The position numbers and the translations under genes are program-made. This document shows positions 21,191 to 31,740 of a stretch of DNA of 64,000 nucleotides, one piece after another. The stretch spans positions 14,598,480-14,662,479 of the forward strand of contig OY759218.1 in the NCBI GenBank assembly GCA_963662175.1, in the 5' to 3' direction. Below the pieces are notes generated by a model that did not search any database, had not been told where the DNA came from, and saw nothing but the letters and a program-made list of their open reading frames with translations. Numbering within the stretch: position 1 is the first letter of the stretch; every line of letters starts with the position of its first letter. Origin of the DNA: Aradus depressus. Lineage: Eukaryota > Arthropoda > Insecta > Hemiptera > Aradidae.

Positions 21191-22050
21191 ATTACACCCC
21201 TAGCTATATGCATTTTTCAGAAATTCTATGTTGTGTTTGCAGCGGATTTTCATGTTTCCCGACCTCCTGATTTCAAAAATGAACATAAAATTATTGATAC
21301 GAAATTCTTTGTACCATGAGGATGACACCTATTGATTTTCAGGCCAATCGAAGGGGAGACTAACATAAAAACTCTAATAACTGCCGATGTAAATGTATGT
21401 ATCGTTATGAAATTTTATAGTTAAATTCAAAACTCTATTACGACGACACTATTAATTATTCGTGAAATCCGCCGAAGAGAAGGGGCAAAAACCTTAATAC
21501 CTGCGGATTTAATGAATATATCGACTCAAAATTTAGTATGAGGATTCAGATTCCCTCAGACCCTGACCTTGGCGGAAGATAGGCGTCTTGACCTCTTCGA
21601 GAGGAGAATACTCGGCAGAATCTACGGCCCCACCCAGGAAGAGGGCGTTTGGCGTCTGATACAACCAGTAGTTGTACGCACTCTATACTGAGCCAGAGTT
21701 GTCGCATTGGATTAGAGTTGCCAGACTTCGTTGGGCTGGACACGTAAGACGGATAGACGAGGACCTTGTACCAAGGAAACTCGTGAATGTGACACTGGAG
21801 GCTAGGAGAAGAATGGGAAGACCCTAAAGAAGATGGCTGGAGACTGAACAGAGACGCAAGACGATTTAGTGCGGTGTGCTGGTGGAGACAGAGTGCATGG
21901 GGACATTTTCTGGAAGAGGCCAAGGCTCGCCTATAATGATGATGATGATGAGAATTCAGATTCTATATGTAAGTCAACTATAGATAGTTAAACGGTCGAT
22001 AGGTTTATGGGGAAGTACATTATCGGTGATTCACTCACGACTTTATATAC
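21191..22050 (+). repeat. Family B copy split by a non-LTR insertion
   Basis: Head (CTAGCTATATGC, AAATTCTATGTTG), body units (ATAACTGCCGATGTAAATG) and 3' block (GGGGAAGTACATTATCGGTG) are all present. A non-LTR fragment interrupts it between 21554 and 21953, with ATTCAGATTC repeated on both sides. Confidence 0.8.
21554..21953 (+). pseudogene. Non-LTR retrotransposon 3' end with ATG-repeat tail
   Basis: The translation carries RRLDLFERRILGRIYGPTQE, then frameshifted fragments of the same C-terminal region seen at 13829-14264, and ends in GATGATGATGATG. Flanking copies of ATTCAGATTC at 21544-21553 and 21954-21963 are a 10-bp target duplication in the host family B repeat. It is 5'-truncated with several stops. 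The element type (RTE-like or similar) is inferred from the conserved tail and the short tandem 3' end. Confidence 0.85.
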
Positions 22051-22234
22051 TGGCAATGCCCACTGAGAAATTTCATCGCACTATACGGATATGTAGTAAC
22101 GCTGTATTAGTAAATAATTACTATAAATAACTTATATAACTATGAATAAATAATATCCATCAATAACTAACAACTACATTGTGAGGTTTCGATCGACTGT
22201 TTGCAGCTATGTTTCTACTTTGTATTTTGATCAG

Positions 22235-22494
22235 GGATCAACATTTTTCATGGGGGGCCAAATAAGAAAAAATAACTTGTCGGTGAATCACTCCTGCACG
22301 TATTAATCAGTTGATTTTTTGCCCTAACTCCAAAACCATTTGACCGTTTGAGCTAAAACTCAATACGTGTTCCCCTTCCCTTCAACCGACATCGTGGAAA
22401 ACTGATAAGTGCTGTCCTTATAGGGTTTTGAATTTAACGATTAAATTTCAGATCTATACATTTATTACATCGGAAGTTATTAGGACTTTTATTG
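22235..22494 (-). repeat. Family B copy, inverted, truncated
   Basis: Inverted words GTCGGTGAATCACTCCTGCA, ACCATTTGACCGTTTGAGCT, AAAACTCAATACGTG and TTTATTACATCGGAAGTTAT are present. It ends abruptly at a family C fragment. Confidence 0.65.
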
Positions 22495-22795
22495 ATAATG
22501 TCATGAATATAAGCCATATCTTGGAAAGTGAAATTAAGCCCCGAAGTAAAGTGGTCTTAATTTTCCTCTGATCCCGGCCAAAATCTAAAATCTAGCCTAA
22601 AAAATGTGAACTCGAATTGCTACAATCGTTTCTGAGTTAGAGGGCTCAAAAATTTCCAATCATTTGCACAAAGACATAATCTGCGCTAATCATCAAATCC
22701 TGTTCAGGGAATCTTGTAAAATTCCATTGAAAACTCGATCTCGAATTTTTGGCGCTATTATAAAGGTATAAGAAAGCAAAAAGAAAACGCGGTAC
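22495..22795 (-). repeat. Family C copy, inverted, truncated
   Basis: Inverted words ATATAAGCCATATCTTGGAA, GCCCCGAAGTAAAGTGGTCT, AATCGTTTCTGAGTTAGAGG and GAAAACTCGATCTCGAATTT are present in order. Confidence 0.65.
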
Positions 22796-23450
22796 TTTCA
22801 CATTTACGGGGACTGATTTTATTATTAATATTAAATTTTAATTTATTATTATTATTGTTCAGTAGGTTAATAATTGACTAAATAACCTCAAATAATTAAC
22901 TTTCAGTTGTTTGAAAGAGGTAGCTCTCCGTTAAAGCGAAAGTACCCACAACATTTACTATAACTAGCGCTCATAAAAAGACTAGTGAGGTTGGCTATGA
23001 AAATATAGGGGCCCTTAGTTATGACTAGCCCCGAGCCCCGACTTTATAACTGGCCCTGGGCTCCGAATTTCCGAGATCCGGTTCTGCTGTTTAGCTAACT
23101 TAGCATGTCTTAAACGAGAATTCCTCACATGGTTGGGTGAGGCTTAAACCAAGGGTCCTTAAAGTGGAATATCGACCCCTCTCACAGTCAACTACTTTAA
23201 ACAATGGGTCGATAACCCTCAAGGGGTCAATAAAGGTATATGGGTTGACATGAAAATTATACAGGGCTTAATTGCTGAGAAAAAAAAAAAAGAAAAAAAA
23301 AATCCTTTGTAATATATTTACCCAGCTCGAATTATTTGTAATAAAGTAAGTTTTCACTCTCCCTCCAGTCCTTTTTTTTTGTCGGTAGGTGTACTATATA
23401 CGTACTTCTGAATCCAAATTAGTTGTTAGTGAATCACCTCCAGTGTACCT
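22796..23450. other. Unannotated; decayed family B piece near 23405-23435
   Basis: No gene. Decayed inverted family B words occur near 23327-23435 (GCTCGAATTATTTGTAATAA, TTAGTGAATCACCTCCAGTG). The short GC-rich patch near 23020-23090 holds no frame. Confidence 0.4.
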
Positions 23451-24060
23451 AACAAAAATCCCATCCCTTTAAAAAACGAAGACCGCTATCCAGGCCTCAT
23501 ATTCGACAAACGACTAACTTGGAATCCTCACACGAGACTGAAAAGACAAGAAATGAACACAATTTATAAACTTCTACTAAGACTACTAGACAAAAGATCC
23601 AAACTAACTTTGACAACAAAACGACTTATATACAACGCAATACTCAAACCTATGTGGACTTACGGACTTGAACTGTGGGGTTCTGCCAAGGCTTCCAATC
23701 TCCAGCGCATCCAATCCCTTCAATTCAAAATCCTTCGTACAATAGCCAATGCTCCTTACTACGTCTCCAACAAAACCCTTCACACTGACCTTAACGTACC
23801 TTTCATCACTGAAGTTGCTAAATCCAAATATGCATAAAAAATTATTTTCCCTTCTTAGTTCCCACAAAAATCCTCTAGTCCGTGCCCTCCATTCTGCCAT
23901 ACTTCCTCAACGACGGCTTAAGCGTCAATGGACCAGAGACCTCCTGAGCAGAAGCAGTGACAGTGACAGTGATTAGCTATAAACAAGAGAAAAACAGTGA
24001 CTAGGGAGTGTCACCACTGGGTGATTTCTCTCCTCATGACATTTTGACATTGCCATTATC
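23451..24060 (+). pseudogene. Jockey-like LINE 3' end, copy 1
   Basis: The frame from 23454 reads a reverse transcriptase thumb and C-terminal domain: GLIFDKRLTWNPHTRLKRQE, LTTKRLIYNAILKPMWTYGL and LQRIQSLQFKILRTIANAPY. It shifts frame at a 4-bp GCAT insertion near 23830 and ends SRSSDSDSD and stop at 23976. The 3' untranslated part runs through TTGACATTGCCATTATCTCT to about 24060. 5'-truncated; no catalytic core. Copies 2-4 are at 26415, 47291 and 61345/62070. Confidence 0.88.
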
Positions 24061-24129
24061 TCTTTATTAACACATTTGCTTGTTGTATTTATTTGTATAA
24101 ATACATATTTCGAATCGAAAGGTTATTTC

Positions 24130-24185
24130 TTTGTTGAATTTAGGGTTTTTGAAATTAACCCTCTCTCTTTCGCTGAAAATCAATT
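24130..24185 (-). repeat. Family B fragment left of the Penelope-like insertion
   Basis: The inverted B words AGGGTTTTTGAAATTAACCC and CGCTGAAAATCAAT stop at 24185. Further B words (TTACATTCATTCTATTG) resume at about 25397, after the Penelope-like relic, indicating that the relic inserted into this copy. Confidence 0.5.
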
Positions 24186-25345
24186 AAATGAAAACTTCTA
24201 TCTATTCAGAAATAGATATAATCAACAACATAGCCATAAAAAACGGATACAAACAACATACAATAGAAAAAATTAGAAAAAAAGTAACCAACAAAATCAA
24301 TTTGAAAGATATCTCCAAACTAGACATAATAAACACAACAGAAACAAAGAAATGGGTAAGCTTACCCTATTACGGGAAAATTTCTGAACAAATAGGCAAT
24401 ATTCTTAAAAAAGAAAACTTCAAAGTTAGTTTCAGAACAAATAGGACACTTTACAAACACCTTAACAATACGAAAGACCGAATAAAAACAGAAGAAAAGA
24501 GTGGGGTTTATCAATTAAATTGCAACTCTTGCAACCTAATCTATACAGGACAAACTGGGAGACAATTCAAACAAAGACTCAAAGAACATATATCAGAAAT
24601 AGATACTAACATGGACACAACACACAACATAACAAAATCAACATTTGCACAACACATCAACCAACACAAACATACGTTTGATAAAGACACAGGCATAAAA
24701 TACCTTCATTTCTGCGAAAAAAGCACATTGCTCAACTCATTAGAAATATTAGAAATAAACAGAACTTTAAAAAATGGAAATTGTATGAACGACCAAACCA
24801 ATCTAAAATATTCCCCTTTACTGTCACCAATAATATGACCCTCCAGTCGATGTGCACAGGTACGTTTAAATATACATAGAATTTACCAATATATATATAT
24901 ATATATATATAGAGATATATGATTTATCTGAATCTTGCCAATAGATATATTTATATAATTTACAGTATAATAATTTTAATTAAGTTGTAACTGGAACCAA
25001 TTATTTTTGATTTGTTAATGTTATATTATTCGCCTGTTCATTGTTAATGCTTTATACCTAGATCTTAGAAGGGGTCACACATTTGAAATATGGGGACCGC
25101 CTTGTCATAAAATATCTCACAGCTTGACAATTTAGCTTAGTTAGGAATGTCTGACGTCATGGGGAACACCAGTAGGGAGGGTAATGGGTTCCTCGAGAGG
25201 CTGACATTCTGAAAATTAACTTAGTCTTATCTCTTATGCTTTTGGCTGAGGATGGTAGAAATACCGAAAGTACTCCCATGTATATATAGTTAGTGAAATT
25301 AGACAACATATTAAATAAACCAGTTTTATTTTATTTTCAAGTCCA
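24186..25345 (+). mobile_element. Penelope-like retroelement, 5'-truncated
   Basis: Contains the C-terminal GIY-YIG part of the single Penelope ORF and about 500 bp of 3' sequence. The 3' part includes CTGAGGA, a small stem (GGTA-GAAA-TACC) and GAAA at 25250-25275, a hammerhead-like core of the kind known from terminal repeats of Penelope-like elements. It is flanked by pieces of one family B copy. Confidence 0.75.
24188..24838 (+). CDS. Penelope-like ORF, GIY-YIG endonuclease end (partial)
   Basis: An open 216-residue frame. Residues 106-121 carry the GIY-YIG signature in the form GVYQL...IYTG, followed by R125 and FKQRLKEH (127-134), which fits the catalytic Arg region. A Cys pair (CNSC, 112-115) lies between the two halves, as in Penelope endonucleases. 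The enzyme would nick chromosomal DNA to prime reverse transcription. The reverse transcriptase domain that should precede it is missing, so this copy is dead although its remaining frame is open. Confidence 0.88.
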   Translation: MKTSIYSEIDIINNIAIKNGYKQHTIEKIRKKVTNKINLKDISKLDIINTTETKKWVSLPYYGKISEQIGNILKKENFKVSFRTNRTLYKHLNNTKDRIKTEEKSGVYQLNCNSCNLIYTGQTGRQFKQRLKEHISEIDTNMDTTHNITKSTFAQHINQHKHTFDKDTGIKYLHFCEKSTLLNSLEILEINRTLKNGNCMNDQTNLKYSPLLSPII

Positions 25346-25463
25346 TGAAAATCATTTGATAACTTACTTCTCGATCAACGTACAATTTCGAGATGTTACA
25401 TTCATTCTATTGTTAACCTTCTTAGAAGAAAACAATAATTAATGTTTTATAAATTATTATTAA

Positions 25464-26352
25464 CTTCCCAGCAAGTTAATGTAATGGGTCTGGTCATTAC
25501 AGTATTTTTACACTATTTTTGGAAAGAAGTGTGTGTGTACGTACGAACGTGCTTGTAAATTTTTCCTGCTCGATATCTCGCGAATGAAAAATGATATCGA
25601 CTCCGCTTTGGTGCCAATCGAAGCGTATTAAGGTAAATATGATCTGAAAGAAATTTTATCAAATTCGGTCCCTCCGTTTTTTTCTTTGAACAAAAAAACT
25701 GCTAAAAAAGTGGATTTTAGGAATTCTTGAAAAACATTTATCCGATCTAATTTGTTCCGATGGCAATGTAGCTTTCTTTAGAGCCAGATTGAAAAATAGG
25801 CTATATTGTTGAACATTTTGAACGGGTGGGGGTAGTGAGGGGCGCTAAGCATAAAAATAAGTCTAGCTCATAAACGGATGGTCGGATTTTAATGAAATTT
25901 AACATGTAGTATTCTTAAAAGCCAAATTAAAAAATAGAGTGTGTGATGTCTTCAAACTCTTTACGGGAGGGGGGACTGTGAGGGTAGGCTGAGCATAAAA
26001 ATAGTTCTACCTCATTAACGGAATATCAGATAGTCATCATATTTTACATGTAGTAGTTTTAAAAGCAAAGTTAAAAAATAGGCTATGTGACCTATGTGCA
26101 TTTGCATATCAATTAAAAATGTATGTATAGATTAAATTCAATTAAATGAATAAATAATCCTGTACTGAATAAAATGCCTACTTTTGTGATATTATTATTA
26201 TTGATATTTATTATTTATGCTGGGAAGTTTGCCGTGTGGACCTCAAGGGCCGCACTTAGTTGCAAATGCCACCTTTGTAGAGTCCTAATACACGGCCCAG
26301 TAATTTCCTCTGATTTAGGGTGCAAAGAAGCGAAACACATCCGAGAACCTGT
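25464..26352 (+). repeat. Family A interspersed repeat, copy 2
   Basis: It opens AACTTCCCAGCAAGTTAATG (hairpin partly deleted), then GTGTGTGTACGTACG and TGCTCGATATCTCGCGAATG. The body has only about three tandem units. The inverted TGCTGGGAAGTTTG occurs at 26219-26232 and the 3' block ends CACATCCGAGAACC. Shorter than copy 1 because it has fewer units. Confidence 0.8.
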
Positions 26353-26414
26353 TTGTTTATTTTATATTTTATGTATCGATTTTGATATAAAAATTTTCTG
26401 TAGAAATGTGTATG

Positions 26415-26935
26415 GATCTGGGTGATGCTTAAGCCGTCGTTGGGGAAGTATGGCAGAATCGAGGGCACGGACTAGAGGATTTTTGTGGGAACTAAGAAGG
26501 GAAAATAATTTTTTATATTTGGATTTAGCGACTTCAGTGATGAAAGGTACGTTAAGGTCAGTGTGAAGAGTTTTGTTGGAGACGTAGTAAGGAGCATTGG
26601 CTATTGTACGAAGGATTTTGGATTGAAGGGATTGGATGAACTGGAGATTGGAAGCCTTGGCAGAACCCCAGAGTTCAAGTCCGTAAGTCCACATAGGTTT
26701 GAGTACTGCGTTGTATATAAGTCGTTTTGTTGTCATAGTTAGTTTGGATCTTTTGTCTAGTAGTCTTAGTAAAAGTTTATAACGTCTGTTCATTTCTTGT
26801 CTTTTTAGTCCCGTGTGAGGATTCCAAGTTAGTCGTTTGTCGAGTATGAGGCCTAGATAGCGGACTTGGTTTTTTAAAGGGATGGGATTTTTGTTAAGGA
26901 ATGTACTATTTTTATTTTCTAATACACCTTTGGTC
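26415..26935 (-). pseudogene. Jockey-like LINE 3' end, copy 2
   Basis: The minus frame (from about 26930) reads the same region as copy 1: LTWNPHTGLKRQE-like start, RYKLLLRLLDKRSKLTMTTK, YNAVLKPMWTYGLELWGSAK and ALDSAILPQRRLK. It lacks the 4-bp insertion of copy 1, so the frame is open through that point. It is truncated at both ends, with no 3' tail. Confidence 0.85.
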
Positions 26936-27394
26936 CATTTGGACTAAAAAATGTGAACATTTGGTTTATTATAAATAATTGGATCTAGGGATGTACATCT
27001 AACAAATTTTTTCCCCTCAAGCCCAAGGAGGGAGGGGGGGGGGTGTTTAACCTTGTTACGCGCCTCCTCAAGTAAGTCTGTTCAAACTGAAATACGCCTT
27101 CCTTCCCTCAAATACGCTCTTCGGATGATTCTAGAATGGAGAGCTTCCTCAATTAATTTACCTTGCATGTCTGAAGGGAATATAATATCGTGTTACGTTG
27201 ATCTACACAAAAATCAATGGACGATTACAATTGTCACGTAATGTAACCGGATTGCAATCAGTGTCTCACTAATTGTCACTCACATGAAAAAATTTAACAA
27301 CGGGAAATTTGAGTTGACTGGGAATATGAATCGGATGGCTGCTCTACTGGAAGAAGTTGGCATATCTAGAGACAGGAGAAAATTAAGACTAATT
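26936..27394. other. Unannotated sequence
   Basis: A 62-codon frame at 27053-27241 has a normal amino-acid mix but no start context or motif. Nothing else stands out apart from a G10 run at 27037-27046. Confidence 0.35.
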
Positions 27395-27775
27395 TATTTC
27401 AGGCTCTAAACACGTTTTACAACATATGTGCTTATATTTATGACCTAATCAAAAAGTTTTCGAAAACCTGAAAAGCACATTTTATATGGAATCATTTTTT
27501 TACATCTCTCGATTTGGGAGATACGTACATGCCGAAATCCGTTCTGAAAATCATTTTTATTGTTTGCTCGATTTACGCGAAAACGGTTTGTCTGTTCTAT
27601 GGGAAAATTGGTTCTTACCAAAAATGTTTCTTATTCAATTTTCAATCGCCAAGTGTCCTCAGATTTGAGATAGGACTAATATGACCAATGTTATATCATT
27701 TATGTAGGAAATATTTTGTTGTACGTCATAGCAACGAATTTTAAAATATATTTTTAATAATAGTATTTTTTTTTA
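27395..27775 (+). repeat. Family C, 3' half
   Basis: Blocks present: TTATGACCTAATCAAAAAG, GAAAAGCACATTTTATATGG, TACGTACATGCCGAAATCCG, TTTACGCGAAAACGG, CCAAAAATGTTTCTTATTC and TCAGATTTGAGATAGGAC. Confidence 0.7.
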
Positions 27776-28790
27776 CTTTCTTATAGCTATAGTATAAAAA
27801 AATATTGTGGACGTGCGAAAATCCGAGATCGAATTTTTACGTTTTAAGATGTCCTGAATATGTTTTGACCATTTTCGCTATGATGTCTATCTGTGTGTAT
27901 GTGATTGGAACTTTAAAAAAACGATTGTAGCTATGAACTTGAAATATGGAATGAGGTCACTTGTGCTAACTTGGATCTCATTAGTTTTTGGCCGAAATTG
28001 GCGAAAATTGAAACCACTTTACTTCGAGGTCTAAGTACATTTTACATGATACCTCTTAAAATTATGAAGTTATCAAAAATCTTTTCAAATAAAAGTTGTA
28101 GAGAAAACTAAAAGGCACATTTTTTATGAATTACGATTTTTCGAAGGTCGACCCTTTTGTGATATACATGCTGAAATCCATCCTAAAATGTCGTTTTAAA
28201 ACCCATTACTTTATTACATTGATTTACGCGAAAAATAATAGTCCTATCAAAAAATTCGTTCCTACCGAAAATGTTTCTTAATAAATTTCCAATTGCTCTG
28301 TGTCCTCGGATTTGAGATAGGACCAAAAATACCAACGTTATAGCGCCCCAGAAAATGTAAAATAAATCAGTCAATATTTTGAAGTAATGTTTGAATTTTT
28401 TTTCTTAGTTTTTATTTAACGTCGCATCGACTGCAGGGCCATTAGCGACGACTATTGCTTCTATATGTCTTCGTAGAATTTTGTGTCTTGAAGGAACTGG
28501 ATGAGTCCGTTGTATTCGTCGGTGGGTGTTTGAAGTAGTTTTTTCATGTCAGTCGGTAGTTTGTATTTGTTTCTTAATGCGGTGTAGTTTGTGCAGTTAG
28601 TCAGTATATGTTGTACTGTGAGCTCTGTGTAGTCTTGGTTGCAGGAGCATGTCGGGTGTTCAAGTCCAAGAAGTAAGTAGGAATGTGTCAGTTTCGTATG
28701 TAGCGCATAGCAATGAATTATAAAGTATTGTTTTATTATTGGTAGTTTTTTATTAAAAATAACAAGAAAAAAAATCTATAAAAATCTATA
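27776..28790 (+). repeat. Family C, long copy split by LINE fragment
   Basis: It starts with the head hairpin TACTTTCTTATAGCTATAGT and follows the full family order to GAAGTAATGTTTGAA (28395). It resumes after the LINE insertion at about 28697 with GCGCATAGCAATGAATTATA and TTTTTATTAAAAATAACAAG. It is one arm of the inverted duplication described under 28240-29045. Confidence 0.75.
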
Positions 28791-29045
28791 CATATATATA
28801 TATATATATATATATGTTTTTTTCTTGTTTTTAACCTTTTTAATAAAAAACTATCAATAATAAAACTATACTTTATAATTCATTGTTATGTGATACAATT
28901 CAAACATTACTTCAAAATATTCCCTACGGAAATTTATTTTACATTTGGGGAGCTATAACGTTGGTCTTTTTGGTCCTATCTCAAATCTGAGGACACAGAG
29001 CAAATGGAAATTTATTAAGAAACATTTTCGGTAGGAACTAATTTT
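28240..29045. repeat. Inverted duplication of family C 3' part
   Basis: The right arm (28815-29045, minus) repeats the left arm (about 28240-28396 plus 28697-28790) in reverse. Inverted words are TTTTTTTCTTGTTTTTAACC, AATTCATTGTTATGTGATAC, CAAACATTACTTCAAAATAT and CTCAAATCTGAGGACACAGA. A (TA)n stretch at 28793-28814 forms the centre. The left arm carries a LINE insertion that the right arm lacks, so the duplication predates the insertion or the right arm came from another copy. Confidence 0.8.
28397..28705 (-). pseudogene. LINE C-terminus with Cys-rich motif
   Basis: The minus strand translates cleanly from about 28680 to a TAG near 28461: LGLEHPTCSCNQDYTELTVQ, HILTNCTNYTALRNKYKLP and DEYNGLIQFLQDTKFYEDI. 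The C-x-C-x(n)-H-I-L-x-x-C arrangement is the C-terminal motif that follows RNase H in I/Jockey-group LINEs. A 3' untranslated tail of about 60 bp ends in an A run (plus-strand T run at 28397-28404). It is inserted in family C. Confidence 0.82.
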
Positions 29046-29055
29046 ATCTATATAT

Positions 29056-29370
29056 TATATAGGTAGCTTGCTTACTGAGCTCAAGGTCACGGGTTCGAAA
29101 CCCCGAGGCGCTCAGTTTATTTTATCTGGGAGGTAAAATAAACTTGAGCACGCCGTCCTTCGGATGGGACGTTAAGCGATAGTCCCGAGCCTGTACGATG
29201 TCAGGTACTCGTTAAAAACCCCTACCTTGGGTGAATAAAAATTTTAAGTAGGCAAAATTTATGACTCCCATATTAGAGTCGGGCTCATGTCCACCAGAGA
29301 GACAAAAGAGCGCTCTGGTAGTTGGCGATATGACCTAGTAATTAAAGCCAGGGCATGATTCGTAACAACT
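29056..29370 (+). mobile_element. SINE S, 5'-truncated copy
   Basis: It begins within the tRNA-like head (GTAGCTTGCTTACTGAGCTC), has the B box CGGGTTCGAAACCCC, the core CTTCGGATGGGACGTTAAGC and the 3' part GAGCGCTCTGGTAGTTGGCG, and ends near GGGCATGATTCGTAAC. Confidence 0.8.
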
Positions 29371-29650
29371 ATATAGATGTGATGTGGCTATACCAGGCCT
29401 TACCGGCTATACCAACCACTCTGTTATAGATCAATCTCCCTTCACAAAATTATTTCATTCTGGCGTTACTGGATCAAAGTCACTCTCAGAATTACGCTGT
29501 ATGAAACAAAGAAAACCTTCGACGCCAACTCATTATTTTCATATAGCCAGTTATGCCAGTTTGAAATGATTTTGAGAAGGGTGAGGAGGATGGAGAGTGA
29601 TAAAAACGTGGTTTGTTATGGAAAACTTTGTTAAGGCCACATCACATATA
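29371..29650. mobile_element. MITE F, most complete copy
   Basis: Ends are TGTGATGTGGC and GCCACATCACA. Inner arms (AAATTATTTCATTCTGGCGT against GCCAGTTTGAAATGATTTT) complete a fold-back of about 275 bp. It has no coding sequence. It is the reference copy for family F in this window. Confidence 0.75.
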
Positions 29651-29856
29651 GTTTATTTAAGGTAGAAGTGGGAATATCTAAGAGCCAGGTGTCTCACACT
29701 TGAGAACAGAACAGTTCACAACACATATATTTTTCTCACCTACTTACCTTATCTTTGTTCACATTTCTTTGTGACTGGATTCTTTGTTTTTTGTATCCTA
29801 ACTGTCTGAGTTTACGTTTTTATACCTATATAAGGAAATATTTTATAAAGAAAGTA

Positions 29857-29945
29857 CAGTAGGCTCTGCCTTATTTAGCGTTGCCGGCACCGACGTGACG
29901 CCGGATAACAGAAAACGCCGGATAACGGAAATCACCAATTAATGA
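29857..29945. repeat. Tigger/pogo-like terminus fragment
   Basis: TA then CAGTAGGCTCTGCCTTATTT, GCCGGATAACAGAAAACGCC and GGATAACGGAAATC match the end of the MITE at 58516-59121 with a few changes. Only one terminus is present. Confidence 0.65.
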
Positions 29946-29959
29946 GAAAAACTGTAATG

Positions 29960-30194
29960 CTGTAATGAATATATCGGCATGAAATTTTTTATGTAAATCT
30001 AAAACACCATAAAGGCGAGTCCTATCCTTTTTTTAGCCAAATCGGCCATAAGGAAGTGGAGGTATTAGAGTAGGGGGCCTAACTCAAAAACACTAAAAAC
30101 TATCGCTGTAGGAATGGATCAATACCAAATTTAGTATGATGATACAGACATCTCTGAGTAAGACATCTATTGATTTTAAACCAAATCTGGCTTT
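29960..30194 (+). repeat. Family B, partial copy
   Basis: Body words ATGAATATATCGGCATGAAA, AGCCAAATCGGCCATAAGGA and AATTTAGTATGATGATACAG are present. The head and 3' block are missing. Confidence 0.6.
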
Positions 30195-30500
30195 AACTTC
30201 TTCATATCGCCTACTACCAGAGCGCTCTTTTGTCTCTCTGATGGACATGAGTCCGATTCTACTATGGGAATCCTACATTTTGCCTACCTTAAATATTTAT
30301 TTAGTTACGGTAGAGGGTTTTTATCGATAACCTGACATCGTACAGGCTCGGAACCATGGCTTAACGTCCCATCCGAAGGACGACGTGCTCAAGGTTTCTC
30401 ACCCAGATTAAGTAAACTAAGGTTTTTGGGTGGGTTTGGAACCCGCGATCTAGAGATCAGTAAGCAAGCAAGCATACCATTGAGCTGCCGGCCCCTCCAT
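30195..30500 (-). mobile_element. SINE S, inverted copy
   Basis: Minus-strand order: A box region (CCGGCAGCTCAATGGTATGC), B box (GGGTTCCAAACCC), core (CGTCCTTCGGATGGGACGTT), 3' part (AGAGCGCTCTGGTAGTAGGC). The extreme 3' end is missing. Confidence 0.8.
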
Positions 30501-30599
30501 CAGAAGCCGTCGTTCAGAATAGTTGCACCATATTCCGAAACATACATCTTCTGTTATTTAGTAAAGACCGCGTTCTGCAATGTCCATTTTTATATCTCT

Positions 30600-30790
30600 A
30601 GCCAATATAACTTCTGAGTTCAAAAAGAAGTCGTCAGTGAATCACCGGCTATGAACTTCCCCAGCACGAATTAAGCAATTACGTTCTCTCTCACTCCCTC
30701 TCTCTCTCTCTCTCTCTCCCTCTCTCTCTCTCTCCAATCGACCGTTTGGGCTGAAACACAATATTTGATTTACATAATGGCTTCTTAATC
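30600..30790 (-). repeat. Family B fragment with (CT)n expansion
   Basis: The inverted 3' block GTCAGTGAATCACCGGCTAT, GAACTTCCCCAG leads into a CTCTCTCT microsatellite at 30684-30734, then CAATCGACCGTTTGGGCTGA. The microsatellite sits where other copies have CCCTCTCTAAA. Confidence 0.7.
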
Positions 30791-31370
30791 TATTGTGATG
30801 TGAATAATTCACACATTGAAAAGATTAAATTATAAACATTAAAAAAATTAGTTATATGTATTTTTATATAGAAAGCAAATTTCTATTTAAAACAAATGCC
30901 AGTAAAAAACAAAACACGGCCATCAGCTGTTTTTTTTTTTAGTGTATGTAGAGAGGTTCTATGGCGGCGGTTTGAGTGAAAAGATGGACAGTAGTGTTTA
31001 GGCTTATGTTGAAATTAACTAAATAGAAGTGAATTGACGTTGAAACCGATCCAAAAAGAAGGTACGTTAATTTGTTTATATGTGCAGGATATATGCCCAG
31101 AAATATATAACTTAATTTTTTAGAATTTAGTTTCTAAGATTTTTTTCTTTCGATTTTTGTTTGTTTCAATGTTTAGTTTTTAATTTTAATAATGTAGATT
31201 TAAGAAAATAAACCCAATATTTGTTCTCAAAAATTCTATTCTATTAATTTTCCCTGTTGGCCCAATAAGATATTTTGAAAACCTTTGGATTAGAATTAAT
31301 ATTATTGAAAACTATTAAAAATGGCATCTCTTTAGAAATTCAAATGAAAAGTTTGTTAATTTTTCAGTTA
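30791..31370. other. Repeat-free island with possible first exon
   Basis: No repeat of this window falls here. At 30957-30970 TTCTATGGCGGCGG resembles a YY1/PHO-type initiator element, and AAG|GTACGT, a good splice donor, follows with its G at 31062. The only ATG near the start (30961) runs into TGA after four codons, so any exon would be non-coding. Inference only. Confidence 0.35.
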
Positions 31371-31740
31371 TTAGGGTATTTGAGTCGAGCCCCTTTCTCT
31401 AGAAAATTAACAGGTGTCGTCCTAGTTAGTGTTTACATATGAAATTTCTTGTCAAACTTGGATGAACCTTCTTTGATATAAGAACATTCATTGAGTTTTT
31501 CTGTTAAGCCTCCCTCTAACCCCCTTCCCACTGGCCGATTTGGCTGAAAATCAGTAGGTGTCGTCCTTAAAGCATTCTGGATGCACATATAACATTTCAG
31601 GGATCGACATTCATTCTATCGAGAGTTATCGTGTTCACAGACACACAATCGGGAGGCCGGAAAACATGAACTTCCATTGAAAATTCCGCATCTTTATTAC
31701 TGATGGAATACATAACTTCCCGTATACTTCTTATAGATAT
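31371..31740 (-). repeat. Family B copy, inverted
   Basis: Inverted words TTATTAGGGTATTTGAGTCG, TTAACAGGTGTCGTCC, GGCTGAAAATCAGTAGGTGT, TTCATTCTATCGAGAGTTAT, CACAGACACACAATC and AACTTCCATTGAAAATTCCG occur in order, ending at the head hairpin near 31715-31735. Confidence 0.72.

Noticed and set aside
23604..23900. 98-codon minus frame over LINE copy 1
   Set aside because: Reverse of the LINE coding strand.
25250..25275. Calling a functional hammerhead ribozyme
   Set aside because: Core motif present but stems I and III are not convincing; kept only as a tentative observation.
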